64,000 bases of DNA from Nocardia flavorosea NBRC 108225 (GTDB lineage Bacteria > Actinomycetota > Actinomycetes > Mycobacteriales > Mycobacteriaceae), in assembly GCF_001613385.1 (NCBI RefSeq), contig NZ_BDCG01000003.1, forward strand, positions 1-64,000, read 5' to 3'. The translations under genes were made by a program, and so were the position numbers. The first letter of the stretch is position 1. Every line of letters starts with the position of its first letter. Shown piece by piece: positions 41,268 to 50,160 of this stretch. Below the pieces are notes generated by a model. It was not told where the DNA came from. It saw only the letters and a program-made list of their open reading frames with translations, and did no database searches.

Positions 41268-42262
41268 CCCTGGCACCCCTCGGCAACTTGGGCGAAGCAC
41301 AACCAGTTGTCCGGGAACAACCACGGGATACCGACCTCGGCGTAGTTGCCGTTACCCCAGGCATTGGTCAGGTACCGCACCGACGGCGGCATGATCGACA
41401 GCAACCGGTCGAGGTTGTCCTTGTTCTTCTGCAGGCCTGCGGCCATGGTGTTCAGCTGGTCGAGGGTGGTGCTGAACTGGTTGTTGTTCTGCGCACCGAT
41501 CGCCTGCAGCTGTGCGGTCAGGGTGGCCACGTTGTCCAGCAGGGTCCGCAGCAGTTGCTGGCGTTCCACCACCCGCGAGGCGATGGCCTCACCCTGGGTG
41601 ATGATCAGCAGGGCACTGTTGCGATTGTCGGCCAGGATGGTGGTCACCCGGTCGAGGTCCTTCAGCAGCTGCTCGACATCGTCCTTGCGGCTGTCGATCA
41701 CCTTGGCCAGGGCACCGATGCTGTCCAGCGACTGGGCGACCAGCTCCGGGGAACCCTCCAGCTGTTCGTTGAACAGGTTCAGCGATTCCGCGAGTTTGCC
41801 CGGGTCGAGCTCCTGGAATTCCGGAGTGCCCTTGTCGACCACATCGGCGAGATCGTAGGGGACCGCGGTATTGGTCTTCGGGATGCGCTTGTCGGGCAGG
41901 CCCGTACCGTCCCCTGGTTGCAGGTCGACGTAGCGGGCGCCGAGCAGGGTGGCCATCTTGATCGCCGCCCGCGCATCGGGTCCGAGTTCCACATCATTGG
42001 ACACCTGGAGGGTGAGCAGGACGTGGTCGCCCTCGAGTTCGGCCGCCGACACCCGGCCCATCGGCACACCGGCCACATTGACCTTGTCGCCGACGGAGAT
42101 ACCCGCGGATTGGACGAACTCGGCCTTGATCGACTGCTCGCCGATACCGAGGTTGCGGAAGCCACTGGACACCAGAACCAGTACGGCGACCACGATGACG
42201 CCGATGATGCCGAGCCCGAAGTAGCGGTTGTTGTTGAACCAGGTTTTGAATTTGGTCATCAT
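41264..42262 (-). CDS. mceC: MCE family protein, MceC position
   Basis: A 332-residue Mce protein with an N-terminal anchor (YFGLGIIGVIVVAVLVLVSSGF) and MCE domain (IKAEFVQSAGISVGDKVNVAGVPMGRV). A long helical domain with heptad-like LAES/LLKDLDRVTTIL segments and a short C-terminal Cys-containing tail (NWLCFAQVAEGCQG) follow. The start at 42262 gives an ATGA overlap with mceB; a GTG three codons earlier is possible. Confidence 0.9.
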   Translation of the reverse strand: MMTKFKTWFNNNRYFGLGIIGVIVVAVLVLVSSGFRNLGIGEQSIKAEFVQSAGISVGDKVNVAGVPMGRVSAAELEGDHVLLTLQVSNDVELGPDARAAIKMATLLGARYVDLQPGDGTGLPDKRIPKTNTAVPYDLADVVDKGTPEFQELDPGKLAESLNLFNEQLEGSPELVAQSLDSIGALAKVIDSRKDDVEQLLKDLDRVTTILADNRNSALLIITQGEAIASRVVERQQLLRTLLDNVATLTAQLQAIGAQNNNQFSTTLDQLNTMAAGLQKNKDNLDRLLSIMPPSVRYLTNAWGNGNYAEVGIPWLFPDNWLCFAQVAEGCQG

Positions 42263-43290
42263 GGCCGGCACACCGCCGATTGCGAATTGCCGCCGATCTG
42301 CGAGAACAGACCGCGGGGGAACAGGACTCCGTACAGCGAGACATCCAGCCGGCAGATATACGCGTTCGCGTAGGCGCCTTCGGAGGTGAATCGTCCCGCG
42401 TCGGCGAGGATGGCGGGCAGGTCGATCGCGGCCTGGTCCAGTTTGGCGCCGTTGGCCAGGAACAGGGTCAAAGCGTCACGTGTCGAATTCTGGACCGCCT
42501 CCAGCTTGGGCTGGATATTGCCCACCATCCCGACGAGCGCGGTGGTGGCACCCGCAATCTGCTCGGTCGAGGAGAGCAGCGACTGGCCCTGCTCGTACAG
42601 GCCGCCGATCAGCGCCCTCGTCTGGGTTATCAGCGTCTCCAATTCACCCCCTCGTTTGGCCAGGCCCGCCATCACACCACTGAGGTTGGTGATCACATCG
42701 CTGAGAATGGCATCACGCCGCTGGAAATCGGTGGCCATGGTGGCCGCCTGGGTGATGAAAGAACTCAACGAGACCCGATCGCCCTGTAGGGCGAGGACGA
42801 AGGTCTCCGAGAGCCGATTCACCTGTTCGGGTTCGAGTACCTCGAACAGCGGCTGGAACCCGTTGAGCAACGCCGAGATATCGAAGGACGGCTCGGTCCG
42901 GTCGACAGGAATGGTGGCGTCCTCTGCCAGCTGGGACGCATCCCCGCCGGATCCCGGAGCCAGGGCCACATAGCGCTGGCCGATCAGGTTCTGGTATCGC
43001 ACCAGCGCTTTGGTGTTACCGAACAGGGTCTGATCGTCTTGGACGATGAAGCTGACCTTGGCTTGTGACTCGCCGGTCAGTTCGATCTTCTCGACCTTCC
43101 CCACGCGCACGCCCGCCATCCGGACATCGTCGCCCTCACGCAGACCCAGCACATCGGTGAAGACCGCGGAATACGATTTCGTACCCCCGTCCACCGTGCG
43201 TGCCAGCGTATTCCACACCAGCACGGTGACCAGCACCGATACCAGCGCGAACAGGCCGAAGCCGATCAGCGGTTTCCGGACCCCCTTCAC
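42259..43290 (-). CDS. mceB: MCE family protein, MceB position
   Basis: A 343-residue Mce protein with membrane anchor PLIGFGLFALVSVLVTVLVWNTL, MCE domain SYSAVFTDVLGLREGDDVRMAGVRVGKVEKIEL and helical needle region. The GTG start overlaps the mceA stop by 4 bases. A longer open frame upstream is antisense-free but runs inside mceA in another frame and is rejected. MceB is assigned by order. Confidence 0.9.
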   Translation of the reverse strand: MKGVRKPLIGFGLFALVSVLVTVLVWNTLARTVDGGTKSYSAVFTDVLGLREGDDVRMAGVRVGKVEKIELTGESQAKVSFIVQDDQTLFGNTKALVRYQNLIGQRYVALAPGSGGDASQLAEDATIPVDRTEPSFDISALLNGFQPLFEVLEPEQVNRLSETFVLALQGDRVSLSSFITQAATMATDFQRRDAILSDVITNLSGVMAGLAKRGGELETLITQTRALIGGLYEQGQSLLSSTEQIAGATTALVGMVGNIQPKLEAVQNSTRDALTLFLANGAKLDQAAIDLPAILADAGRFTSEGAYANAYICRLDVSLYGVLFPRGLFSQIGGNSQSAVCRP

Positions 43291-44831
43291 GCGGACGCCT
43301 CCTCGGTCACTCGCAAGGTTCCGCCTTCGAGAATCGAACTCAACATCAGGTACTCCACTGAGGTCGGCCGCCGGCCGAGCAGTGCCGCCACCGCCGCATC
43401 GCCCTCGTAGGAGGCGATCGGCCGGGCCGCGGGAGCGGCACCGTTGCCGTTGTCCGCCGCCGGCGCGGCCGCACCGGGTTCGGCCGGCGGGGCCGGCGGC
43501 TGATCGCCGGGCTGGGCAGCCGGCGCGGGGGCCGGTGCGCCGGGCAGGCCCGGAAGTTGCGGCAGACCCTGCGGGAACAACCCCTCCAGCGGCGTACCGG
43601 CGAACGGGTTGTTCGCAGGCGGTGCGGCCGGGGCAGGAACACCGACCTCGGTGGTGACGCCGGGGATCGGCGGCAGACCGGGGATCGGCGGCAGCACGGG
43701 CAGGCCGTCGGCAGCGGGCAGCCGGCGCGGCTTCATCTGCTCGGGCAGGTAGCCGGGATCGGCCACGGCCGGCGCGGTGAAGCAACTCGGTCCGGCCAGA
43801 TCACCGTAGCGGGGGCAGTCCGCGACGGTGTTCGGATTGAACGGAGTGAAGGTAACTCCGGCGTTCCACACCATCTGCTGCTGCGGACCCCAGGTGAACG
43901 TCGTACGCAGGGCACGCGCCGAAGTGTTCAGGTTGCTGATCGCATTCGTGATGGCAGCCGGGTTCGAAGCCAGCGCACCGAAGGTCTGGTTCAAGCCGAC
44001 GGTGAGCTCTTTGCCGGTATTCGGATTCCGCGCGAACAGATCGTTGACCTGGTCCACCATGCTGCCGGCACCGGTGATCACATCGACCAGTTGTTCGCGC
44101 CGGTCGGCGATGGTCCTCGCCGTCTGCACCGAGGAGGCCAGGACGTCCATCAGTTCCGGTGCCGACTCGTTGAGCGCATGCGCCGAATTCGCGAAATCCT
44201 GGAGGAAGACGCCGAGATCCGGGATTGATTCGTCCACCGAGGTCAGCCAGTGGTCGATCCGCTCGATGGTCGATCCGGGCACCCGGCCACTGCCGTCGAG
44301 GGCATAGGACAGGGTGCCCAGGACCCGGCCGAACTGCATCGGGTCGATCCGGTCGAGGATGTTCTGGACCGTGGTCAGTGTGTCCTGCAGGGCGATGGTG
44401 CCCTGGCTCTTGTCCTCCGGGATCTCCGAGCCCTCTTCGAGATGGGCCTCGGCGGGACCGTTGTAGAGGAACTCCACGGACGTAACGGCGAACAGGTTGC
44501 TGGGCACCACTCGGGCGGTGACATTCGCCGGAATCTGCTCGACGAACTCGGGCTTCAGCTCGATATTCACCTGCTGGAGTTCGCCCTGGGCGGCCACCGA
44601 CACCGTTTCGACCGCACCCACCAGGACACCGCGGAACTTCACATCCGCTTTCTGCGGCAGTCCGTCGCCGGTGGTGGTCAGGTTCGCGGTGACCCGCACC
44701 TTCTCCACGAAATAGCCCTGGTAACGAGCCATCAGGAAGCCGAGCACCACGGCGAAGACAACCAGGCCGCATATGCCGGCGATGAGCAATTGCTTCGTCG
44801 TGGGCCCGCGCCCACTCGGATCGATGATCAT
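43287..44831 (-). CDS. mceA: MCE family protein, MceA position, Pro/Ala-rich tail
   Basis: A 514-residue Mce protein. The anchor is LIAGICGLVVFAVVLGFLMA and the MCE domain VRVTANLTTTGDGLPQKADVKFRGVLVGAVETV. The helical part is followed by the MceA-typical Cys pair (ADCPRYGDLAGPSCF). The last ~140 residues are rich in Pro, Ala and Gly with repeated PPIPGLPPIPG, an extension absent from short MceA proteins. ATG 44831 (MIIDPSGRGPTTKQ) lies 4 bases after the yrbE gene; an upstream GTG would add 12 residues. Confidence 0.88.
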   Translation of the reverse strand: MIIDPSGRGPTTKQLLIAGICGLVVFAVVLGFLMARYQGYFVEKVRVTANLTTTGDGLPQKADVKFRGVLVGAVETVSVAAQGELQQVNIELKPEFVEQIPANVTARVVPSNLFAVTSVEFLYNGPAEAHLEEGSEIPEDKSQGTIALQDTLTTVQNILDRIDPMQFGRVLGTLSYALDGSGRVPGSTIERIDHWLTSVDESIPDLGVFLQDFANSAHALNESAPELMDVLASSVQTARTIADRREQLVDVITGAGSMVDQVNDLFARNPNTGKELTVGLNQTFGALASNPAAITNAISNLNTSARALRTTFTWGPQQQMVWNAGVTFTPFNPNTVADCPRYGDLAGPSCFTAPAVADPGYLPEQMKPRRLPAADGLPVLPPIPGLPPIPGVTTEVGVPAPAAPPANNPFAGTPLEGLFPQGLPQLPGLPGAPAPAPAAQPGDQPPAPPAEPGAAAPAADNGNGAAPAARPIASYEGDAAVAALLGRRPTSVEYLMLSSILEGGTLRVTEEASA

Positions 44832-44835
44832 TGCG

Positions 44836-45699
44836 CTACCCCGAGATCCTGATACCGGGGTCGACACCCCAGATGGCCAAGGTCATGAAGAGGTCGACGA
44901 AAACGACCACGATGATGCACATCTTGATCGCGCGACCGGCCGCCACACCGACACCCTCGGGGCCACCGGAAGCGAAAAAGCCGTAGTAGCACTGGATGAA
45001 CGTGGTGATAGCGACGAAGAGTATTGCTTTGAGCAGCGAATACAGGACATCCGTCGGGATCAGGAACTGATAGAAGTAATGCTGGTACGTTCCGCTGGCG
45101 GTATCGCCGATCACCTGCACCGTGAGGGAGCAGGAGATATAGGCCATCGCGAGGCCGAGGCAGTACAGCGGCAGGATGGTGATCATCGCGGCGATCATCC
45201 GGGTACTGACCAGGTAGGGCAGTGGCCGGATCGCAATCGATTCCAGCGCATCGATCTCTTCGGAGATCCGCATGGCGCCGAGTTGTGCGGTGAATCGACA
45301 GCCCGCCTGGGCGGCGAAAGCCAGCGCGGCGAGCAGGGGCCCCAGTTCACGCGTCGTACCGAATGCGGAGATCGCGCCGGTCAGCGGGCTCAGGCCGAGC
45401 AGGTCGAGCGAGGTGTAGCCCTGCAGACCGACCGTGATCCCACCGAACGCGCTCAGAATGAGCACCACGCCGATGGTTCCGCCACCGACGATGAGGTTTC
45501 CGTTACCCCAGGTGACATCGGACAGCAGCCGCCATACTTCCTTTGGATACTGCTTGAACGCCAGCGGCATGGAACCGATGGACCGCAGGAAGAAGAAAAC
45601 CTGGTGTCCGAGGCGCGCAAGCATATCGACGGGAGCGCCGACCGCTTTTCGCAGCTGCTGAAGAGGTTTCAGCAGCGGAGGTACATAGGTTGCGGACAC
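44836..45699 (-). CDS. yrbEB: YrbE/MlaE-type permease B
   Basis: A 287-residue integral membrane permease of the MlaE/YrbE family with about five or six hydrophobic segments. The cytoplasmic coupling segment RISEEIDALESIAIRPLPYLVSTR is the conserved EExDAL motif that contacts the MceG/MlaF ATPase. It forms the membrane channel with its partner upstream. No MceG ATPase gene is in this window; in mycobacteria it lies elsewhere. It starts 4 bases after yrbEA. Confidence 0.92.
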   Translation of the reverse strand: MSATYVPPLLKPLQQLRKAVGAPVDMLARLGHQVFFFLRSIGSMPLAFKQYPKEVWRLLSDVTWGNGNLIVGGGTIGVVLILSAFGGITVGLQGYTSLDLLGLSPLTGAISAFGTTRELGPLLAALAFAAQAGCRFTAQLGAMRISEEIDALESIAIRPLPYLVSTRMIAAMITILPLYCLGLAMAYISCSLTVQVIGDTASGTYQHYFYQFLIPTDVLYSLLKAILFVAITTFIQCYYGFFASGGPEGVGVAAGRAIKMCIIVVVFVDLFMTLAIWGVDPGIRISG

Positions 45700-45703
45700 C
45701 GGT

Positions 45704-46558
45704 TCACACCACCTGAGGCGGGAACAAGGTGTTGTACACCTGGGTGAAGATCACATTCACTCCGAACAACATCACCGCGGACATGACAACGGCGGTATTC
45801 ACCGAGTTGGCGACACCACCCGGACCACCGCGGGTATTCAATCCGGTATCACAGGCGATGATTGCCGCGAGCAGACCGAACAACAGCGATTTCAGCAGAG
45901 CGACAGCCAGATCGAGCGAAATTGCGAACGATGCGAAGGTCGAGATATACGAACCCGGGGTGCCGCCCTGAACGAAAATATTGAAAATGTAGCCGGTCAA
46001 GAATCCGACGAAGACAACGAAACCACAGAGGAGCACGCTGACCACCATTGCCGCGCCGAGACGCGGCGCGACCAGTCGGCGCAGCGGATCGACACCCATG
46101 ACTTTCATGGCATCGATTTCCTCTCGGATGGTTCGGGATCCGAGATCGGCGCAGATGGCCGAACCGACTGCGCCGGCGATCATCAAAACGGTGACCAGTG
46201 GCGCACCCTGTTGAATGATGCCCAGGCCGTTGGCCGCACCGATGAACGAGGTCGCACCGACCTGCTGCGCAACCGATCCGACCTGGATGGATACGATGAC
46301 GCCGATCGGAATAGCGACCAGCAGAGTGGGCGCCGCGGCCACATTGGCCATGAAGGCGCACTGCCGGATGAACTCCGCGAGCGGGAAACGGCCGCGGAAG
46401 ATACTGACCACGAGCTCGGTTACGGCCTCGACACCCATCGTCATCTGGCGGCCGAGGGTCTCCAAAGAACGTCTGGGGTGGTCGCGCCAATAGTCCCGCG
46501 TCCACTCGACCGCTCCGCTCAACCGAGAACCTGTTGGTGGACTCTTGGTCGACTGCAC
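45704..46558 (-). CDS. yrbEA: YrbE/MlaE-type permease A
   Basis: A 284-residue YrbE/MlaE permease and the first gene of the Mce operon. The coupling motif is SRTIREEIDAMKVMGVDPLRRLVAPR, flanked by hydrophobic segments such as APLVTVLMIAGAVGSAICA and AAMVVSVLLCGFVVFVGFLTGYIF. Together with YrbEB and six Mce proteins it forms a lipid importer. The layout yrbEAB-mceABCDEF-mas-mas equals that of mce4-type sterol uptake operons, but clade cannot be assigned by eye. Regulation may involve the palindrome at 46618-46629. Confidence 0.92.
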   Translation of the reverse strand: MQSTKSPPTGSRLSGAVEWTRDYWRDHPRRSLETLGRQMTMGVEAVTELVVSIFRGRFPLAEFIRQCAFMANVAAAPTLLVAIPIGVIVSIQVGSVAQQVGATSFIGAANGLGIIQQGAPLVTVLMIAGAVGSAICADLGSRTIREEIDAMKVMGVDPLRRLVAPRLGAAMVVSVLLCGFVVFVGFLTGYIFNIFVQGGTPGSYISTFASFAISLDLAVALLKSLLFGLLAAIIACDTGLNTRGGPGGVANSVNTAVVMSAVMLFGVNVIFTQVYNTLFPPQVV

Positions 46559-47132
46559 TGACTAACCCCTCTCGACGTCGGTTACCTACCCCGACGACTG
46601 GTTTGCTTGAGGCACCTTACTACGTAGTAGTGCGGAACACACCATAGACGCGTGAGCGCTGTCACAGACGTTCATCACTCCGTGGCGTGACCATCGAGTT
46701 ATCCAGCACTTCTTGGTACGTATCCCAACGCGTGTTCCGCGATTCTGGAAGAACCTACAGCTGACCGGCGGATAAAGCGCGCCAGAGACATAGATCGGCA
46801 GAGAATGCCCGTTCACATAAATAACGGACGATTTTCCTGAAAATTACCGATTCGCGGCAACATGGAGATTCGACCGTTACTCGACGCGCGTAGCCGGAAC
46901 GGGGGCAATTAATAGCGGTGAGCTATTCTTCCGAAGGTATCGTGGCCGGAGTTTCGCGCAGTCTCCGCCGAACACGGCGCGCACCGGCCGAATGCTCGAC
47001 CGAATAGCCGAAACGTCCAGGGGCACAAGGCAACCCGCGAGTAACGGCATCTTGGGGCGCGTATCGCGGCCGCTGCTGCCACGATGAGGTGCCACACATT
47101 GATATCGTGCGGGCTTCGAGGTCTGGAGGGAT
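46559..47132. other. Divergent intergenic region, no gene seen
   Basis: This 574-bp gap separates the Mce operon from the S1 protease gene. It has a lower-GC stretch (about 46790-46880) and the 12-bp palindrome. Frames inside it lack gene-like composition. It probably holds promoters for both directions. Confidence 0.6.
46618..46629. promoter_or_regulatory. Palindrome TACTACGTAGTA upstream of the Mce operon
   Basis: A perfect 12-bp palindrome about 60 bp upstream of the yrbEA start. Its position fits an operator of the operon. It does not match the KstR consensus TnnAACnnGTTnnA or the catabolic operator of this window. Confidence 0.55.
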
Positions 47133-47825
47133 ATGTTCAGGAAACTAGCCCAGGCGGCCGGTGCCGTCTTCGCCGTCGCCCTGAGTGCGGCACTACTCGG
47201 CTCGGGAACGGCGGTCGCCGACCCCGGCCGACCCGTACTCGGCGGCGGATCAGGGCTGATCGTCTCTTCGGAGCCGGGTCGCATGTCCGGCATGGCGATT
47301 CAGTGCACGCTCACCACGATCGGCCACGACAGGGCCGGCCGCCTGGTCGGGCTCACCGCGGGACACTGCGGAACACCTGGGCACGAGGTCTACTCCGAAC
47401 AAGATCCGGGTGCGGGAACGCTCGGCCGGTTCGTCTACTCGAACCAGGAACTCGACTACGCGGTCCTGCAATTCGACCCGGGCCGCGTCACCCCGGTCAA
47501 CCGGGTCGGCAACCTCAGCATCACCGGCGTCGGTGGGCCGGCACAGTTCCCGAACATCGTGTGCAAGGAAGGCCGCACCACGGGCAACACCTGCGGTATC
47601 GCCTACGGCGATATCTTCGCCAGCAGTATCGAGACCTGGTCGCAGATGTGCGTGATGGAAGGCGATTCCGGCGCGCCGGTCGTTGTCGGCTCGACGCTGG
47701 TCGGCATGGTCAACGCCTATCTCGCCATCGCCTGCTTCGGCCCCGAGGTGGGTACGAACATGTCCACCATCATGGGTGATATCGACAGCCGGGCAGGTGT
47801 CGGTTCAGGCTTCCGGCCCATCTGA
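47133..47825 (+). CDS. Secreted S1-family serine protease
   Basis: A 230-residue chymotrypsin-fold protein with a signal peptide (MFRKLAQAAGAVFAVALSAALLGSG...AVAD, cleavage near residue 30). The catalytic triad is visible: His78 in TAGHCG, Asp108 in LDYAVLQF and Ser179 in MEGDSGAPVV. A Cys pair flanks the His and another lies near the Ser. There is almost no propeptide, so it differs from alpha-lytic-type proteases. It should act outside the membrane. It appears monocistronic, ending in a canonical terminator. Confidence 0.87.
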   Translation: MFRKLAQAAGAVFAVALSAALLGSGTAVADPGRPVLGGGSGLIVSSEPGRMSGMAIQCTLTTIGHDRAGRLVGLTAGHCGTPGHEVYSEQDPGAGTLGRFVYSNQELDYAVLQFDPGRVTPVNRVGNLSITGVGGPAQFPNIVCKEGRTTGNTCGIAYGDIFASSIETWSQMCVMEGDSGAPVVVGSTLVGMVNAYLAIACFGPEVGTNMSTIMGDIDSRAGVGSGFRPI

Positions 47826-47845
47826 CACCGGGCCCTCCGGTAGCG

Positions 47846-47880
47846 AAAAACGAGCGGGACCATAGGTCCCGCTCGTTTTT
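47846..47880. terminator. Canonical bidirectional terminator
   Basis: A 16-bp stem (47846-47861 with 47865-47880), ATA loop, with A-run and T-run at the ends, followed by more T. It lies between the convergent protease and lipoprotein genes. Confidence 0.92.
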
Positions 47881-47896
47881 TCTCAGCCATCTGACC

Positions 47897-48538
47897 TCAG
47901 AGTTCCTCTACGCACACCACGAAGCGGCGTTCCGAATACACGTACCCGCTGCTGCCGGCCCCGCAGGCGTTGACATCGTCGGCGTTCTCCTCGATGGCGA
48001 CGACCTTCACCCCGTCCACCGCGGTGGTTTCGGTGCAATCGATACGCTCCGGCCCGGTACTACCGCTACCCACATCCATACAGCCGCCGATCACCCAGTC
48101 GATATCCAGGCACAGGGCACCCGTCTCGATCCCGTTGCGGCTCTCGGCGTAGTAGTTGTCGGCGTCGCTGACACAGTCGCTGCTGCGCGCGGCCTTGCCG
48201 ATCACCCGGTAGTTCGAGGTGGCAGTACCGCACGACGCCTCTTCGATATCGGCATCGGTGGTGGTGCCGCCGAGCAGTACACAATCACCGACCTCGGCAT
48301 CGAAGCCGGCGATACCGTCTTCATCGTTTTCGGTGGTGGTCGGCGCGGCGGTGGTGGTTGTGGTTGTGGTCCGGTCACCGGTATCGGGTGTGGTGGTCAC
48401 ATCCACGGCGTCCACGGTTCCGGTTTCGGTCGCCGGGAGCGCCCGGCCCTCGATGGTGGAACTACAACCCGCCACCGCTATCGCGGCCGCCATACCGGCG
48501 AGCGCCATCGTCCATCGAGACGAAGTCCATCCTGACAC
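47897..48538 (-). CDS. Lipoprotein, LppU-like
   Basis: A 213-residue protein with a lipoprotein signal (MSGWTSSRWTMALAGMAAAIAVAGC, Cys25 in VAGC). A Thr-rich linker (DTGDRTTTTTTTAAPTTT) follows. The outer domain holds several Cys (GDCVLLGG, ASCGTA, SDCVSD, GGCMDVG), likely disulfide-bonded. Its arrangement recalls LppU/SCO3897-like lipoproteins of actinobacteria, whose role is unknown. The family call is tentative. Confidence 0.72.
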   Translation of the reverse strand: MSGWTSSRWTMALAGMAAAIAVAGCSSTIEGRALPATETGTVDAVDVTTTPDTGDRTTTTTTTAAPTTTENDEDGIAGFDAEVGDCVLLGGTTTDADIEEASCGTATSNYRVIGKAARSSDCVSDADNYYAESRNGIETGALCLDIDWVIGGCMDVGSGSTGPERIDCTETTAVDGVKVVAIEENADDVNACGAGSSGYVYSERRFVVCVEEL

Positions 48539-49072
48539 GCACAGTCCTCCCGCTGCGATGCCGAATCCTTCCCCCGTCGAATCCGAACCGCACTACAGCC
48601 TTGCTTGGCACAACACGCCATGAATACACCATGGCGGCGCGAGCGTCGACTCGGTGAGACCTCACACCACCGGGTATCGAACCGGGAACGCCGACCACAT
48701 CTCGCCACCACCGCGACCGCGTGACATATGTCATCCACAGGTTTGACCGCCGATCTGTCGTTTCCCGGACACAGGGCGGTCGATGGCCGGAAAAGGCGCG
48801 GGTAGCGGGCGCGGCCGGGTCGCGATCGATCCCACCATCGAGCGCGGGTGGCTCATACCACCCGTCATGCATAACAGCTATGTAACGGCAACAAGGGTTG
48901 GTCACGAAGAGATGAAGGCAGTAGGAAGGAGCTCGGAGCGGAGGCGCACCAGCATCGATGGAACGACTTCCGCGATGCTCCACCGCCCGTCGGGACCGCT
49001 CCGTAACTCCACGTACCGGTGCGCCGCCGGCCGCCGTACGCTCCAGAGTCGAATGGACGGACGAACACTCTT
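48539..49072. other. Intergenic region, nothing recognised
   Basis: 534 bp between the divergent lipoprotein and L,D-transpeptidase genes. No hairpin, repeat or convincing frame was identified; it presumably carries the two promoters. Confidence 0.55.
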
Positions 49073-49966
49073 ATGCATGTCACCGAGAACACCGGGTCGC
49101 AGCCGACCACTCGCCGGATTGCGCGCCGGCTCCGGCAGGGTGTCCTGTTGACGGCCGCGATCGCGACCGCCACCACCGTGGCCACCGCGCCCGCCTACGC
49201 CCTGCCGGAGCTGCCCACCGGCTCGGCCGCCGGGGCCACCGAGCCCACCCCGCCCGCGGCGAACTTCGCCCCACCGGCGATCAACCCCTCCGAGGGCGAA
49301 CAGGTCGGCATCGCACAGCCGATCATCATCAACTTCAAGGAACCCATCACCGATCGCGCCGCGGCCGAACGGGCCATCGAGATCACCCCGTCGACCGAGG
49401 TATCGGGGAACTTCTACTGGTGGAGCGATAAGCAGGTGCGCTGGCGGCCCACCGAGTTCTGGCCCGCGCAGACCGATGTGGTGGTGGAGGCCGGCGGCAG
49501 CCGCAGCGCCTTCCATATCGGCGACGCCGTGATCGCCACCGCCGACGACAACACCAAGACCATCACCGTCACCCGCAACGGCGAGGTCGTGCGGACCATG
49601 CCCACCTCGATGGGCAAAACCGGTCACGAAACGCCCAACGGCACCTACATCGTGGGTGAGCAGCGGCGCGAAATGGTCATGGACTCCTCCACCTATGGTG
49701 TGCCGATCGACGCTCCCGAGGGCTACAAACTGGATGTCGAATATGCGACGCGCATCTCCAACAGCGGAATCTTCGTGCACGCCGCCCCGTGGTCGGTCGG
49801 ATCACAGGGCTACGCCAACACCAGCCACGGCTGCCTGAACGTGAGCACCGAGGACGGCAAATGGTTCTACGAGAACGTGGGCAAGGGTGACGCGGTAATC
49901 GTGCAGAACACCCAGGGCGGCACGCTCAACGCGGGCGACGGGCTCGGCGACTGGAACACCGCATAG
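49073..49966 (+). CDS. L,D-transpeptidase
   Basis: A 297-residue cell-wall enzyme that makes 3-3 cross-links in peptidoglycan. It has an N-terminal basic stretch and hydrophobic signal (TRRIARRLRQGVLLTAAIATATTVATAPAYA), an Ig-like domain with PINPSEG-type start (about 70-145) and a YkuD domain. The YkuD domain ends in the catalytic SGIFVHAAPW and ANTSHGCLN (His236, Ser251, His252, Cys254). There is no lipobox. The ATG at 49073 is chosen as the first start before the signal; codons upstream extend into low-quality sequence. The gene is transcribed alone. Confidence 0.88.
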   Translation: MHVTENTGSQPTTRRIARRLRQGVLLTAAIATATTVATAPAYALPELPTGSAAGATEPTPPAANFAPPAINPSEGEQVGIAQPIIINFKEPITDRAAAERAIEITPSTEVSGNFYWWSDKQVRWRPTEFWPAQTDVVVEAGGSRSAFHIGDAVIATADDNTKTITVTRNGEVVRTMPTSMGKTGHETPNGTYIVGEQRREMVMDSSTYGVPIDAPEGYKLDVEYATRISNSGIFVHAAPWSVGSQGYANTSHGCLNVSTEDGKWFYENVGKGDAVIVQNTQGGTLNAGDGLGDWNTA

Positions 49967-50108
49967 TCCGGCATTCACTCCCGCGGTAGAGCGGACCCGC
50001 ATCGCCGGGTCCCCAGGAGGGCGGGGGCCGTGCCGACTCCGCTGCCGGATAGACCATCCGTGCGGCTCGGTGCCATCAGCGCGGCGGGATACCGGGGGCG
50101 AAATTCCA

Positions 50109-50139
50109 ACGGCGGTGCATCCATCGGATGCACCGCCGT
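50109..50139. terminator. Terminator between ldt and the M13 peptidase gene
   Basis: A perfect 14-bp stem (50109-50122 with 50126-50139) and ATC loop between convergent genes. Confidence 0.8.
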
Positions 50140-50160
50140 CAGTCGTTCACCGGGTGCGGC

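Noticed and set aside
43291..43785. N-terminal extension of MceB
   Set aside because: It lies entirely inside mceA in another frame; the GTG at 43290 gives the normal Mce anchor and a GTGA overlap.
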